A stretch of 64,000 nucleotides of DNA from Eubacterium sp. (GTDB taxonomy: Bacteria > Bacillota > Clostridia > Lachnospirales > Lachnospiraceae): assembly GCA_017539165.1 (NCBI GenBank), contig JAFYHN010000085.1, positions 18,799 through 82,798 on the forward strand. Direction: 5' to 3'. A program made the translations under genes and the position numbers. The first letter of the stretch is position 1; each line of letters begins with the position of its first letter. Shown one piece after another: positions 27,889-36,568 of this stretch. Under the pieces are notes generated by a model. It was not told where the DNA came from, searched no databases, and saw nothing but the letters and a program-made list of their open reading frames with translations.

Positions 27889-29295
27889 TTATTCTACATC
27901 TGTGATCTTAACACCATCTCCTGAGAGTCTGATGTCCATGTTATCAGGTCCCTTGAACTCTGCAAACTCGTCAACAACTTCTGCATCTCTGTCTCTGAGA
28001 CCTACATACTTAAACTGCTGAGGTTCAACTCCACGTCTTACTATCTCACGGATATCCTTAAATACATCTCTTGCTTCCTTAACAGTATAATCACGTCCGC
28101 CAAGTCCGTAGAAGTAATTAACTACAGGAATCTTCATACCTGCATCATACATAGCCGCCTTAAGTTCTGAACCAAGAGGACCACCCATTCCCGTGAAGCT
28201 CTCTGCTCTGTCAAGAATAGCTACTGCCTGACAGTTCTTAAGTGCCTCTGCAAGTTCCTCTCCTGGGAATGGTCTGAATACTCTTACCTTAATCATTCCG
28301 ACATGTATTCCATACTCACGAAGCTTGTCTACCGCATCCTTTGTCTGACCTGCTGCAGAACCCATGATAACGATAGCGTACTTGGCATCTTCCATTCTGT
28401 ATTCTTCGAAAAGGCCATACTTACGTCCTGAAACCTTCTCATATTCCTCACAAACATCAAGAATAACCTTCTTTGCATTCTTCATGCCTGCTCTCTGGTT
28501 GAACTTTGTTTCCATATAGAATGGTGAGTTAGCATATGGTCCTACTGCCATTGGCATATCCTTGTTAAGAAGGAAGTTGTCAGGCTCATACTTTCCAACA
28601 AAGTTACGTACTGAATCAGTATCCAGAGTTTCTATATTCATAACTGCATGGCTTGTGATGAATCCATCGTAGCATACCATCATCGGAAGCATTACGTCCG
28701 GATGTTCTGTTACACGATAAGCCATGATAAAGTTATCATATGCTTCTTCATTTGTCTCAGCATATACCTGAAGCCATCCACTGTCTCTTGCGCCCATACT
28801 ATCTGAATGATCACAGTTGATGTTAAGAGGTCCTGTAAGAGTTCTGTTTACAAGGCAAAGTACAAGCGGAAGTCTGTCTGAAGCTGCTATGTAAAGCTCT
28901 TCCCACATGAATGCAAGACCTGCTGATGATGTAGCTGTAAGTGCTCTTGCACCTGCAGCAGATGCACCGATTGCAGCACTCATTGAGCTGTGCTCTGACT
29001 CAACAGGGATAAACTCTGTATCAATCTCTCCATTTGATATATATGTTGATACCATCTGTGGAAGTTCTGTAGATGGTGTAATAGGGAATGCCGGCATAAC
29101 ATCAGGATTAACCTGCTTTATAGCCAGTGCAACTGCTTCATTTCCTGACATTCTGTCTCTCTTCTTTGCAGCCGTTCCCTGAATCTTGTTCTTACTCGCT
29201 TCCTTCTTCTGCTCTCTGTATTCAGCATCATAAGGACTCTTACTTTCTCTTGATGGCACATCTATAGGACGTACCTTTTTCTCGTTATCTGCCAT
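27889..29295 (-). CDS. porA: Pyruvate:ferredoxin oxidoreductase alpha subunit PorA
   Basis: 468 aa. The pyrimidine-binding fold starts at MSGNEAVALAIKQVNPDVMPAFPITPSTELPQ, preceded by a lysine/glutamate-rich extension of ~45 residues not found in most PorA proteins. The C-terminal transketolase-like domain has VIDRAESFTGMGGPLGSEL and YFYGLGGRDYT. It forms the active site with PorB. It starts 1 bp after the porD stop codon. Confidence 0.87.
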   Translation of the reverse strand: MADNEKKVRPIDVPSRESKSPYDAEYREQKKEASKNKIQGTAAKKRDRMSGNEAVALAIKQVNPDVMPAFPITPSTELPQMVSTYISNGEIDTEFIPVESEHSSMSAAIGASAAGARALTATSSAGLAFMWEELYIAASDRLPLVLCLVNRTLTGPLNINCDHSDSMGARDSGWLQVYAETNEEAYDNFIMAYRVTEHPDVMLPMMVCYDGFITSHAVMNIETLDTDSVRNFVGKYEPDNFLLNKDMPMAVGPYANSPFYMETKFNQRAGMKNAKKVILDVCEEYEKVSGRKYGLFEEYRMEDAKYAIVIMGSAAGQTKDAVDKLREYGIHVGMIKVRVFRPFPGEELAEALKNCQAVAILDRAESFTGMGGPLGSELKAAMYDAGMKIPVVNYFYGLGGRDYTVKEARDVFKDIREIVRRGVEPQQFKYVGLRDRDAEVVDEFAEFKGPDNMDIRLSGDGVKITDVE

Positions 29296-29296
29296 C

Positions 29297-29611
29297 TTAC
29301 AGTCCCTCCCTCATTGTTATTGCACCGAAGGAGCAGCAGCCTACACAGATACCGCAACCCTTACAATGATCATAATCGAAATCCTGTCTCTTTCCATCAA
29401 CTACAGGAATAGATGAGTCAGGACACATAGGAGCGCACAGAAGGCACTGAACACATTTGTCCCAATCTATAACAGGTGTCTGAGTTCTCCACTCACCTGT
29501 ATTGAAGCTGACAGCTCCGCCACCGCCGTATACGGCATTACCTGGAGTAATATCCTGATATGGAGCCTTTTCATTTAATTTTGTTATATCGAGTCTTTCT
29601 TTATTCGCCAT
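29297..29611 (-). CDS. porD: Pyruvate:ferredoxin oxidoreductase delta (ferredoxin) subunit PorD
   Basis: 104 aa with two 4Fe-4S clusters: CVQCLLCAPMCP and CKGCGICVGCC. The usual Pro after the last cysteine of the second motif is Ser. It passes electrons from the TPP site to ferredoxin. Its start overlaps the porC stop. Confidence 0.88.
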   Translation of the reverse strand: MANKERLDITKLNEKAPYQDITPGNAVYGGGGAVSFNTGEWRTQTPVIDWDKCVQCLLCAPMCPDSSIPVVDGKRQDFDYDHCKGCGICVGCCSFGAITMREGL

Positions 29612-30183
29612 TACTGCACCTCCTGAAATGCACGCTCAAGAGCCTTCATATTTCCATCGATTACTTCTGGCTTCTTAGCGAACTTATGCTGGTATGAGCC
29701 TCTCATCTGCTCAAGGAAATCCTGCTGTGACATTATGCCGGATACCTTTACTATAGCAGCAAGCATAGGCGAATTCGGGAAGTATTTACCAAGTGTTTCC
29801 ATCGATATCTTACGCGCATCGATAGTGTAAACATCTCCTTCATATCCCTTGAGAAGTGGAATAATCTCTTCTTTAGGCTTTGCAGTATTGATGACAATGG
29901 CACCATCCTTGTTAAGACCTGAAGTAACATCCACGCTGTGAAGAAGTGTTTCATCAACTACCACAACATAATCCGGATTATATATATTAGAATGATTTCT
30001 GATCTCCACATCACTAAGTCTGTTATAGGCTGTAATAGGAGCGCCCATTCTTTCCGGACCATATTCCGGGAATCCCTGCACATACATTCCCGTGTTAAAT
30101 GCAACGTCTGCAAGCAGCAGTGCAGCAGTCTTGGCACCTTGTCCACCACGACCATGCCACCTGATTTCAATAGCTTTACTCAT
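29611..30183 (-). CDS. porC: Pyruvate:ferredoxin oxidoreductase gamma subunit PorC
   Basis: 190 aa. It has the gamma-domain pattern EIRWHGRGGQGAKTAALLLADV and FPEYGPERMGAPI. It is the first gene of the porC-porD-porA-porB order known from archaea and Thermotoga. ATG at 30183 follows AGGAGG. Confidence 0.87.
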   Translation of the reverse strand: MSKAIEIRWHGRGGQGAKTAALLLADVAFNTGMYVQGFPEYGPERMGAPITAYNRLSDVEIRNHSNIYNPDYVVVVDETLLHSVDVTSGLNKDGAIVINTAKPKEEIIPLLKGYEGDVYTIDARKISMETLGKYFPNSPMLAAIVKVSGIMSQQDFLEQMRGSYQHKFAKKPEVIDGNMKALERAFQEVQ

Positions 30184-30216
30184 GATAAAATCCTCCTAGG
30201 AAAAAAACGCCTTTAG

Positions 30217-30245
30217 ATTCTAGCACAAAACAATTATTTTTTAAA
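30217..30245 (-). promoter_or_regulatory. Probable promoter of porCDAB
   Basis: Minus-strand TTTAAA, 17-bp spacer, extended -10 TGC-TAGAAT; the start is about 25 bp before the ribosome site. Confidence 0.5.
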
Positions 30246-30371
30246 GAAAAATTTATAATCGCTTCATTTTAACAAGATTCACAAAAACAAACCGCCACTT
30301 GTCATTTCGGTGATTTACGGATATACTCTTGTGTATGTGTGCAAAAAAGGTTTTTGAAAGGAAGCAAAGCA

Positions 30372-32705
30372 TTGAGAGATATAACGATTGCCATTACAGC
30401 GGCAAGTTACAGCGGAAATAAAGGAGCCGCAGCCATGTTGCAAAGCTCCATCCGTCAACTTCGCGAGAAGTACGGACACAGTTTAAATATTAACCTGATG
30501 AGTGTTTACCCTTCGGAGGATAAGAAACAGGTTCCGTGGGATTTCATTTCGATCATTTCATGTAAACCGGAGCAGTTATTGTTTCTGGCTTTTCCTCTTG
30601 CAGTTTTATACCGGTTGTTTATCTGGTGCCCTCCGATCAGGAAGCTGATTGAGAAAAACAAGATTATCGCTGCATATCGCAAAACCGATCTCGTCGTGGA
30701 TGAAGCCGGAATCTCATTTGTGGACAGCAGAGGCTTTGTCATGAACACATATGCATTTGTCTGTGCAGCGGTACCACTTTTGGTGGGGACACCTGTTGTG
30801 AAGTATTCGCAGGCGATGGGAACATTTAAAAACGGCTGGAACCGCTTCCTGGCCAAGTGGATCCTTCCCAAGCTCAAACTCGTGATTGCCAGAGGTGACG
30901 GTACACTTCAAAATCTGAAAGAGATCGGCATTACAGAGAATGTCAGACTCTGTGCGGACGGTGCCTTTACCATGGAGGATGATGAAAAGGCAGCACAAAA
31001 GGTGGAAGCCAGATGCAAAGAAGATTCTTTCTGGAATGGGAAAGTGGTAGGACTGTCGATCAGCTCGGTGGTGCTGAAAAAGTGTACGAAACTTGGAATT
31101 GATTACAAGACCGTTATGGTCGAGTTCATAGAGTATCTAAACAAACGTGGATATGGAGTGTTTATGCTGGCGAATGCGGCAAGAATCCATTCCGAAAAGC
31201 CACGCAATAACGATCTGATGATTGGTGATGCCATCTACGAGGCGATAGAAGACAAATCAATGGTACGCTGGTATCACGAAGAAATGGATGCCGAGGAGAT
31301 TCGTGAGTATATCGATCACTGTAAGTATCTTGTCGCATCCAGATTCCATGCGATGATCGGAGCCCTTCAAAAACAGGTTCCGGTGCTTTTAATAGGATGG
31401 AGTCATAAATATCAGGAAGTTCTGGATATGTTTGAACTCGGACAGTATGCTGCTGATTTTTCAAAGCTAGATCTGGCGGAGCTGAAGAGCAGCTTTGAAA
31501 AATTTGAACAGGATGAGGAAGTCATCCGTAAGAAACTCTCCGATCACCATGCGGACGTCATGGAAAGCTCCCGCAACAATATCCAATATATATCGGAAGT
31601 AATCGATGAAGTATGTAAGAAACCGCCCAAAAGCGGTAAGCTGTTTGATTACGCTCACACGGAAAAGTATCTGGGGGAGCATATCGCCTGCAGAATGGGA
31701 TACGCAAAAGACGTAGAAATGCGCAAAAACGTATCCAGCGGCGGAATGGTGACCGCTCTTTTATGCCATTTGCTTAGAACAGGACAGATTGACGGTGCAT
31801 GGGTAACCAAACTGGCAATCCGCGACGGACAGTTGACATATGATACATTTATCGCAACAAGCGAAGAAGAGATCAAAAGTGCATCTTCCAGCGTATATCT
31901 GACTATGCCACTTATAAAGCATATTGATATGGTACGAAAATTTGACGGCAGGGTTGCAGTTGTTCTCATTCCCTGTCAGATGCGTTCCCTCTGCGCCATG
32001 TTGGAAAAAGATAAGCAGTTGAGAGACAAGATTGTATTGAAACTGGGACTGTACTGCTGTGGAAGCTGCTGTGACAAGGCAACTCTGTTACCGATCAAAA
32101 AACAGGGGATCAGCCTTGAAAATGCCGTTCACCTGTATTATAAGAGAGGTCACTGGAGAGGTCAGTCCTCTATTCAGTATTCGGACGGTTCAGAAGTCTC
32201 ATTCTCATATGCCAAGACGATCTGTGCCTACAAAAATGCGTATTATTTTGCGCAGAACAGTTGTATGGTCTGCCAGGATCAGTATGCAAAGAATGCGGAT
32301 ATCAGTTTCGGTGATATCTGGTTAAAGGAGATGAAAAGCAATCCGATCAAGCATACCAGCTGCGTGATCCGTAACGAAAAGGCGATGGAAATGTATCAGT
32401 CGGCGGTAGATGCCGGGGTACTTGTGGACAGTCATATCAGTGACACCAAGATTATCAGAAGCCAGAAACGTGCTTTGGTATTTAAATATAATCTGGCAAA
32501 AGCCAAAACGGAGTATTACAAAAAACAGGGTAAGAATATCAAGCTGGATGATTCTGCCAAGTGTAAATGGAATCACAGACTTGCCTATTATCTTGCGTGC
32601 AGAAACAAGGCATATTCTGAAGAAAACTATGACAAACTCGAAAAAAAGCCGATGTGGCTTATCTACTATTATATGTGCTTTATCAGAGCACTGTTAAGTT
32701 TTTAG
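30372..32705 (+). CDS. Polysaccharide pyruvyltransferase fused to FrhB-like F420 hydrogenase/dehydrogenase beta domain
   Basis: About 777 aa. Residues ~1-400 are a polysaccharide pyruvyl transferase domain (ITAASYSGNKGAAAML near the start; CKYLVASRFHAMIGALQKQVPVLLIGWSHKY near 335). Residues ~430-720 are an FrhB domain (NVSSGGMVTALLCHLL, LIPCQMRSLCAML, CCGSCCD and CMVCQDQYAKNADISFGDIW). It probably modifies a surface glycan, with a flavin/Fe-S redox half of unknown chemistry. TTG at 30372 has AGGAAG 7 nt upstream; GTG at 30339 is a longer option. The sequence is visibly less AT-rich than its neighbours, hinting at transfer. Confidence 0.8.
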   Translation: MRDITIAITAASYSGNKGAAAMLQSSIRQLREKYGHSLNINLMSVYPSEDKKQVPWDFISIISCKPEQLLFLAFPLAVLYRLFIWCPPIRKLIEKNKIIAAYRKTDLVVDEAGISFVDSRGFVMNTYAFVCAAVPLLVGTPVVKYSQAMGTFKNGWNRFLAKWILPKLKLVIARGDGTLQNLKEIGITENVRLCADGAFTMEDDEKAAQKVEARCKEDSFWNGKVVGLSISSVVLKKCTKLGIDYKTVMVEFIEYLNKRGYGVFMLANAARIHSEKPRNNDLMIGDAIYEAIEDKSMVRWYHEEMDAEEIREYIDHCKYLVASRFHAMIGALQKQVPVLLIGWSHKYQEVLDMFELGQYAADFSKLDLAELKSSFEKFEQDEEVIRKKLSDHHADVMESSRNNIQYISEVIDEVCKKPPKSGKLFDYAHTEKYLGEHIACRMGYAKDVEMRKNVSSGGMVTALLCHLLRTGQIDGAWVTKLAIRDGQLTYDTFIATSEEEIKSASSSVYLTMPLIKHIDMVRKFDGRVAVVLIPCQMRSLCAMLEKDKQLRDKIVLKLGLYCCGSCCDKATLLPIKKQGISLENAVHLYYKRGHWRGQSSIQYSDGSEVSFSYAKTICAYKNAYYFAQNSCMVCQDQYAKNADISFGDIWLKEMKSNPIKHTSCVIRNEKAMEMYQSAVDAGVLVDSHISDTKIIRSQKRALVFKYNLAKAKTEYYKKQGKNIKLDDSAKCKWNHRLAYYLACRNKAYSEENYDKLEKKPMWLIYYYMCFIRALLSF

Positions 32706-32735
32706 GTTGGGCCGATTGTGTTAAAGGATAGAAAC

Positions 32736-33686
32736 ATGGAAGAACAAAACAATAAAAAGCAGACTATAAAAAAAATTATTAAACTTGTGGGAAAGGCTGT
32801 TTCCATCCTCTCCATTCTGTTTGTGATCAGAGCAATCTATAAGTTGGGTTTTGACTTTTCCAACATAGATAACTGGCCGATATTTATACTGGTTGTAATC
32901 ATCTGTGTGTTGATCAAGACCGGAACGGTATTTCTGTCCGGCTCGGCATGGTACGGATGGCTAGCTCTTTTTACCGGCAAAAAAGACAAACATAAAGAAG
33001 CGGTCGCAGTTTATGCCAAAGCCAATATCGGGAAGTATCTTCCGGGAAATGTGATGCATTATGTGGAGAGAAATCTTTTTGCGGGAAAACTGGGGATGAG
33101 CCAGAAAAAACTGGCGGCAGCTAGCGTATTGGAAGTACTGACATTGGTAAGTGTAGCATTTATCATGGCAGTGGTCGTTTCCGCTTCACAATTAAAGATC
33201 GCACTCCATAAAGTAGGAGAATCCTATAAAGCAATGATCGCGCTTGTGATCGCACTTGGAATCCTTTTCGTTGCGGTAGTTTTTTTTGTATTTCGCAAAA
33301 AAATCAAACAATTTCTGGAGGACGTCAGCCCGAAAGAACTGTTACTTACCGTTTTGCGCAACATGTTTTTAGACGGGATGGTACTATTTCTGTTGGGCTC
33401 TGTCATGGTTGTTCTGTACTGTTACATGGGGGGAACTTTTGAATTACAGACGGCGGCAAAGATCATCTCCGGCTATGTGATTGCGTGGGTACTCGGTTTT
33501 GTCGTTCCGGGAGCCCCAGGCGGGGTCGGAGTGCGGGAAATTGTAATCCTGTTACTACTCGAGAGTGTCATTGGTGGAGGACTCGTAACAACCTTGTCGA
33601 TCACACACAGACTGATCACGATCATAGGAGATTTTCTGGCCTATGTACTCAGATTGGCACTGGTTCCTGCAAAGCAAAAGGAATAA
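32736..33686 (+). CDS. Lysylphosphatidylglycerol-synthase/flippase-like membrane protein (UPF0104)
   Basis: 316 aa, about eight membrane helices. It has the family motifs: YAKANIGKYLPGNVMHYVERN near residue 95 and VPGAPGGVGVREIVILLL near 260. The family includes the flippase part of MprF and glycolipid-associated membrane proteins. It lies 30 bp after the pyruvyltransferase/FrhB gene, so a joint role in envelope glycan export or lipid handling is inferred. ATG at 32736 has AAAGGAT upstream. Confidence 0.82.
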   Translation: MEEQNNKKQTIKKIIKLVGKAVSILSILFVIRAIYKLGFDFSNIDNWPIFILVVIICVLIKTGTVFLSGSAWYGWLALFTGKKDKHKEAVAVYAKANIGKYLPGNVMHYVERNLFAGKLGMSQKKLAAASVLEVLTLVSVAFIMAVVVSASQLKIALHKVGESYKAMIALVIALGILFVAVVFFVFRKKIKQFLEDVSPKELLLTVLRNMFLDGMVLFLLGSVMVVLYCYMGGTFELQTAAKIISGYVIAWVLGFVVPGAPGGVGVREIVILLLLESVIGGGLVTTLSITHRLITIIGDFLAYVLRLALVPAKQKE

Positions 33687-33699
33687 ATTGTTCACCAAA

Positions 33700-33743
33700 A
33701 AGAATGTAGGAAGCACAATATTTTTCGTACATCCTACATTCTT
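33700..33743. terminator. Possible terminator between convergent genes
   Basis: AAGAATGTAGGA (33700-33711) pairs exactly with TCCTACATTCTT (33732-33743). The 20-base loop is long. The T-run lies on the minus-strand side, which would serve the cyclase gene. Confidence 0.5.
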
Positions 33744-33799
33744 ATGTAAAAAAGGGAAAATATAGAGCTCATCACTAATCAAAGAATACACTCAGATAA

Positions 33800-34813
33800 T
33801 CATTCCCAAATTCTATCCGCAACATCCTGCAGATAGGTTCTATCTACACTATGAAGAAGGCTTGCTAATATCTCATCATCTTCTATCTTCCAATGATCAG
33901 CAATATCAGTTCCCCACATCTGTAGATACTCTCTTATATCCTTACTTTGATCTACACTTTTATTGACATAAACACTTTCTATATCAATATCATTATTTAG
34001 TTCAACCCACGTACCATCAATACCATTAAAAAATGCTATCTCAAGAGACGGTAATGCAACCTTCTCAACAATTGGCACATATGGCTCGCTAATATATGTA
34101 TGATCAATATAGTTATCCTGAGCTCCATGCTGGATAGGACTGAATTCTAATGGTTCAAACCGTTCAATCAGTTCTTCATCAACAAACTCTCCTACCGCTG
34201 CCCTGCTCATACCATACAGCATTTTAGCCTCTGAAATAGAATCAGCCGGAAAATGCTCAATCTCTGTATCCGACACCACTCTCAGCACCTCGTGCATATC
34301 ATAATCACCTGCTATGAAATATTTAAATATATCATAAGTTTCTTCTTCAGATTCTTTGAGCACCTTGATTATCCAATCCAGAAGCGTTTCTATTCTATCA
34401 AATTCGATATATCCCTGATTTGTACCTTCTACATGTCTGATATCATATTCATCTGAAAAACGTTCCACGCCTTTAGAAGATAAATATACACCTACTACTT
34501 GACCATATTCATTCCTTCGTCCTACAAGTCCACATAATGCACCTTTTGCTTGATCAATATTATTCACGTGAAAATCAGCTTTTCGAAATATAACCGGATT
34601 CCTTAAAGCCACTTCTTCTGGTTTTATGGTCTTTGCCAGAATTTTATGTGGTTTAGCCGCCGCTCCAAGAGCAAGTTTGTCTATTGTATGTCTGCCTGCT
34701 GGTCGGAATGCGACTATCATTTTTCTATTAGTCATATATTCTATCAATCCGGAATAATGACGTTCTGAAATATAGGAAGCCTTTATCTCTTCTTCTATAG
34801 CATCTTTTCTCAT
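33800..34813 (-). CDS. Putative class II (edema factor/CyaA/ExoY-type) nucleotidyl cyclase
   Basis: 337 aa, no signal peptide or membrane segment. Scattered motifs match anthrax-toxin-A-type cyclases in the right order: VAFRP (Arg37), GAAAKPHKILAK with Lys54 and Lys61 seven residues apart as in edema factor K346/K353, GDYD with metal-binding Asp170/Asp172, QHGAQDN (His229, Asn234; one residue shorter than the family HG-x-E-Q-x-N), then EIAFFNGIDGTWVEL resembling the strand after that site. The usual SSDWGP after the second Lys is absent. It would make cAMP or cGMP. It is the last gene of the DUF2589 cassette. ATG at 34813 follows GGGGGTG. Homology is my reading of motifs, not a search. Confidence 0.62.
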   Translation of the reverse strand: MRKDAIEEEIKASYISERHYSGLIEYMTNRKMIVAFRPAGRHTIDKLALGAAAKPHKILAKTIKPEEVALRNPVIFRKADFHVNNIDQAKGALCGLVGRRNEYGQVVGVYLSSKGVERFSDEYDIRHVEGTNQGYIEFDRIETLLDWIIKVLKESEEETYDIFKYFIAGDYDMHEVLRVVSDTEIEHFPADSISEAKMLYGMSRAAVGEFVDEELIERFEPLEFSPIQHGAQDNYIDHTYISEPYVPIVEKVALPSLEIAFFNGIDGTWVELNNDIDIESVYVNKSVDQSKDIREYLQMWGTDIADHWKIEDDEILASLLHSVDRTYLQDVADRIWE

Positions 34814-34836
34814 ATTTTTCACCCCCAATTCCTCTT

Positions 34837-35133
34837 TTATGAATCAGCCTCTTCTTCCCAAAATGGTTTACGTTTAAAACCAACATGGTATGTGACTTTC
34901 TCCATTATAAGCTCATGCTCGCCTACCTGATATCTGCCAATACATCTGTCTATACATAAAATTTTACCTTTAGGAAAGTCATTCAAGCAGCGGTTCAACA
35001 ATTGTAACTGCTTCTCTTTTGACTCCTCTGAAACAGGATTATTAGGATTGATGCTCCCTACAGTTACTAGTTTTACATAACCAACGTCATAAAGATTTAA
35101 TTTTTCATTCCTATTTTCCATTTCCTGTCTCAC
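34837..35133 (-). CDS. Small protein of the DUF2589 cassette, unknown function
   Basis: 98 aa, soluble, mixed alpha/beta by composition, with LNLYDVGYVKLVTVGSIN and a distinctive GKILCIDRCIGRYQVGEHELIMEKVTYHVGFKRKPFW stretch split over residues ~55-92. I do not recognise a family. GTG at 35133 has GGAG 7 nt upstream, better than the internal ATG at 35121. It sits 23 bp before the cyclase gene, a place where a chaperone or immunity partner might be encoded; this is inference. Confidence 0.65.
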   Translation of the reverse strand: MRQEMENRNEKLNLYDVGYVKLVTVGSINPNNPVSEESKEKQLQLLNRCLNDFPKGKILCIDRCIGRYQVGEHELIMEKVTYHVGFKRKPFWEEEADS

Positions 35134-35146
35134 TTTCTATCTCCGA

Positions 35147-36361
35147 TTAACTAAGAAATGCCTGATCATACGCCTCTTTCTTCTCCATATACTCACTCTC
35201 TAACTTATTAAGTTTCTGCTGATTTTGTATTGCGAGATTCTGAGATTTCAAGATTGCATCATACTTATTAGCGCTGTTTGATTCATATTTAACTATTTCT
35301 TTCCCATCAGAAGACAAACCAACCAATCCCAATATGTCTGATATTTCTTTTAGTTCAGTATCATCAGAAGCTAAGTCTTTAATATTCTGTGCAAGCATAT
35401 TTTCAGCACTAGCCCACTTTAGATTTAGTTCTTCGAGTATATTTTCACTATTATCATCCTCTTCATTTTCATCTTTTAATACCCTATCCAGCTCTGCTTT
35501 CTTCATTGCTATCTTTACATTTATTTCCTCTCTCTTGCTCTCGTCCTTTTCTATCGCCAGACTATCATTTAATGTCTGTATAACATTTTTTAACGATAAG
35601 AAGTTAACTTTAGGATCTTTGACGAGCACCATTCTATACTGTGCAAGCTGATCATCCATATTTCGCTTCATTGATGTAATACTTGTATCCAGAATGTTTT
35701 GTGCAGCATTCACCTTCTTTTCAAGTGACTTCATCTCGTTCATAATGCGCTTACGTTCTTCCGCTTTCGCCTTTGCCTCACCTGAAAGATCCTGGCCATT
35801 TTCATCTTTTAATTTACTGTCAATCAGTGATGGGGCTACATTTGCAGCCATCATATCAAGAACTCTTGCAAGGCCCTCAGGTATACCATGATTTGCTGCC
35901 CTCACATCCACATGGTATTTTGCTGAATTATCTGAACTTCTTGTATTATTGTCATGAACACTGATACTACCGCTCACATTTACAGAAAATGGACCGATAC
36001 CCAGTTTCGCCGAAGCAGATGCACTAAGGTCAATTGCTCTTTCACTTTTTTCACTCTGTTTTACTTCCATATCGAAAAGTATATTCACTTCATCGACCTG
36101 CAGATTCGGAATAGGAACAATTGCAAGCATAGGAACATCAACTTTCATAGCATCTAGATTCATTGTTCCATCATCATTCTTACTAATCTTTTCATATTGA
36201 AATGTTACATTTCTTACATTTCCTTTGTCATCAAATCCCACTTTATTTATAAACTCAGCCGTAGAATTTGCCAGGTTAATACTTGCGTCTGCAGCAGCCG
36301 CAAGAGGACTTCCAATCAAATCTTTCATAGGAAGGCCTGCAAATTGGTCAGAAATACCCAT
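35147..36361 (-). CDS. DUF2589 protein with C-terminal coiled coil
   Basis: 404 aa. Residues ~1-190 match DUF2589: GLPMKDLIGSPLAAAADA at the start, then VDVPMLAIVPIPNLQVDEVNILFDMEV, a glycine/serine-rich strand region and GIPEGLARVLDMMAAN. Residues ~200-404 are long charged helices likely to form coiled coils. There is no signal peptide. It is paralogous to the DUF2589 gene upstream (shared VP..-IVP-NL.-DE core and GI..-L.D...AN). The function of the family is unknown; a structural, multimerising role is a guess. ATG at 36361 follows GAGGAA. Confidence 0.8.
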   Translation of the reverse strand: MGISDQFAGLPMKDLIGSPLAAAADASINLANSTAEFINKVGFDDKGNVRNVTFQYEKISKNDDGTMNLDAMKVDVPMLAIVPIPNLQVDEVNILFDMEVKQSEKSERAIDLSASASAKLGIGPFSVNVSGSISVHDNNTRSSDNSAKYHVDVRAANHGIPEGLARVLDMMAANVAPSLIDSKLKDENGQDLSGEAKAKAEERKRIMNEMKSLEKKVNAAQNILDTSITSMKRNMDDQLAQYRMVLVKDPKVNFLSLKNVIQTLNDSLAIEKDESKREEINVKIAMKKAELDRVLKDENEEDDNSENILEELNLKWASAENMLAQNIKDLASDDTELKEISDILGLVGLSSDGKEIVKYESNSANKYDAILKSQNLAIQNQQKLNKLESEYMEKKEAYDQAFLS

Positions 36362-36412
36362 ATCTTGTTCCTCACTTTCTATATAGTTTTTAACATTTCT
36401 TTTACTACCGAC

Positions 36413-36568
36413 TTATTTATATTCTTTTATTTCTACATCCTCTACCCATAAGATGTTTTCAGATTTTTCTTTGATAACATAATCATAAATAATTTTAAGA
36501 TTCATAATGAGTTTAGTATATTCTTCATCCATCAATTCTTCTGATGCGTTTCTTCTGAAATTACACAT
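36413..36568 (-). CDS. Very small protein of the DUF2589 cassette
   Basis: 51 aa, acidic and helical, starting MCNFRRNASEELMDEEY. The ATG at 36568 has AAGGA at good spacing and overlaps the upstream DUF2589 gene by 37 bp, implying coupled translation. No family is recognised. Confidence 0.5.
   Translation of the reverse strand: MCNFRRNASEELMDEEYTKLIMNLKIIYDYVIKEKSENILWVEDVEIKEYK

Noticed and set aside
30339-30371. Longer GTG start for the pyruvyltransferase/FrhB fusion
   Set aside because: No ribosome site precedes it, whereas TTG at 30372 has AGGAAG at good spacing and begins at the expected first strand of the domain.
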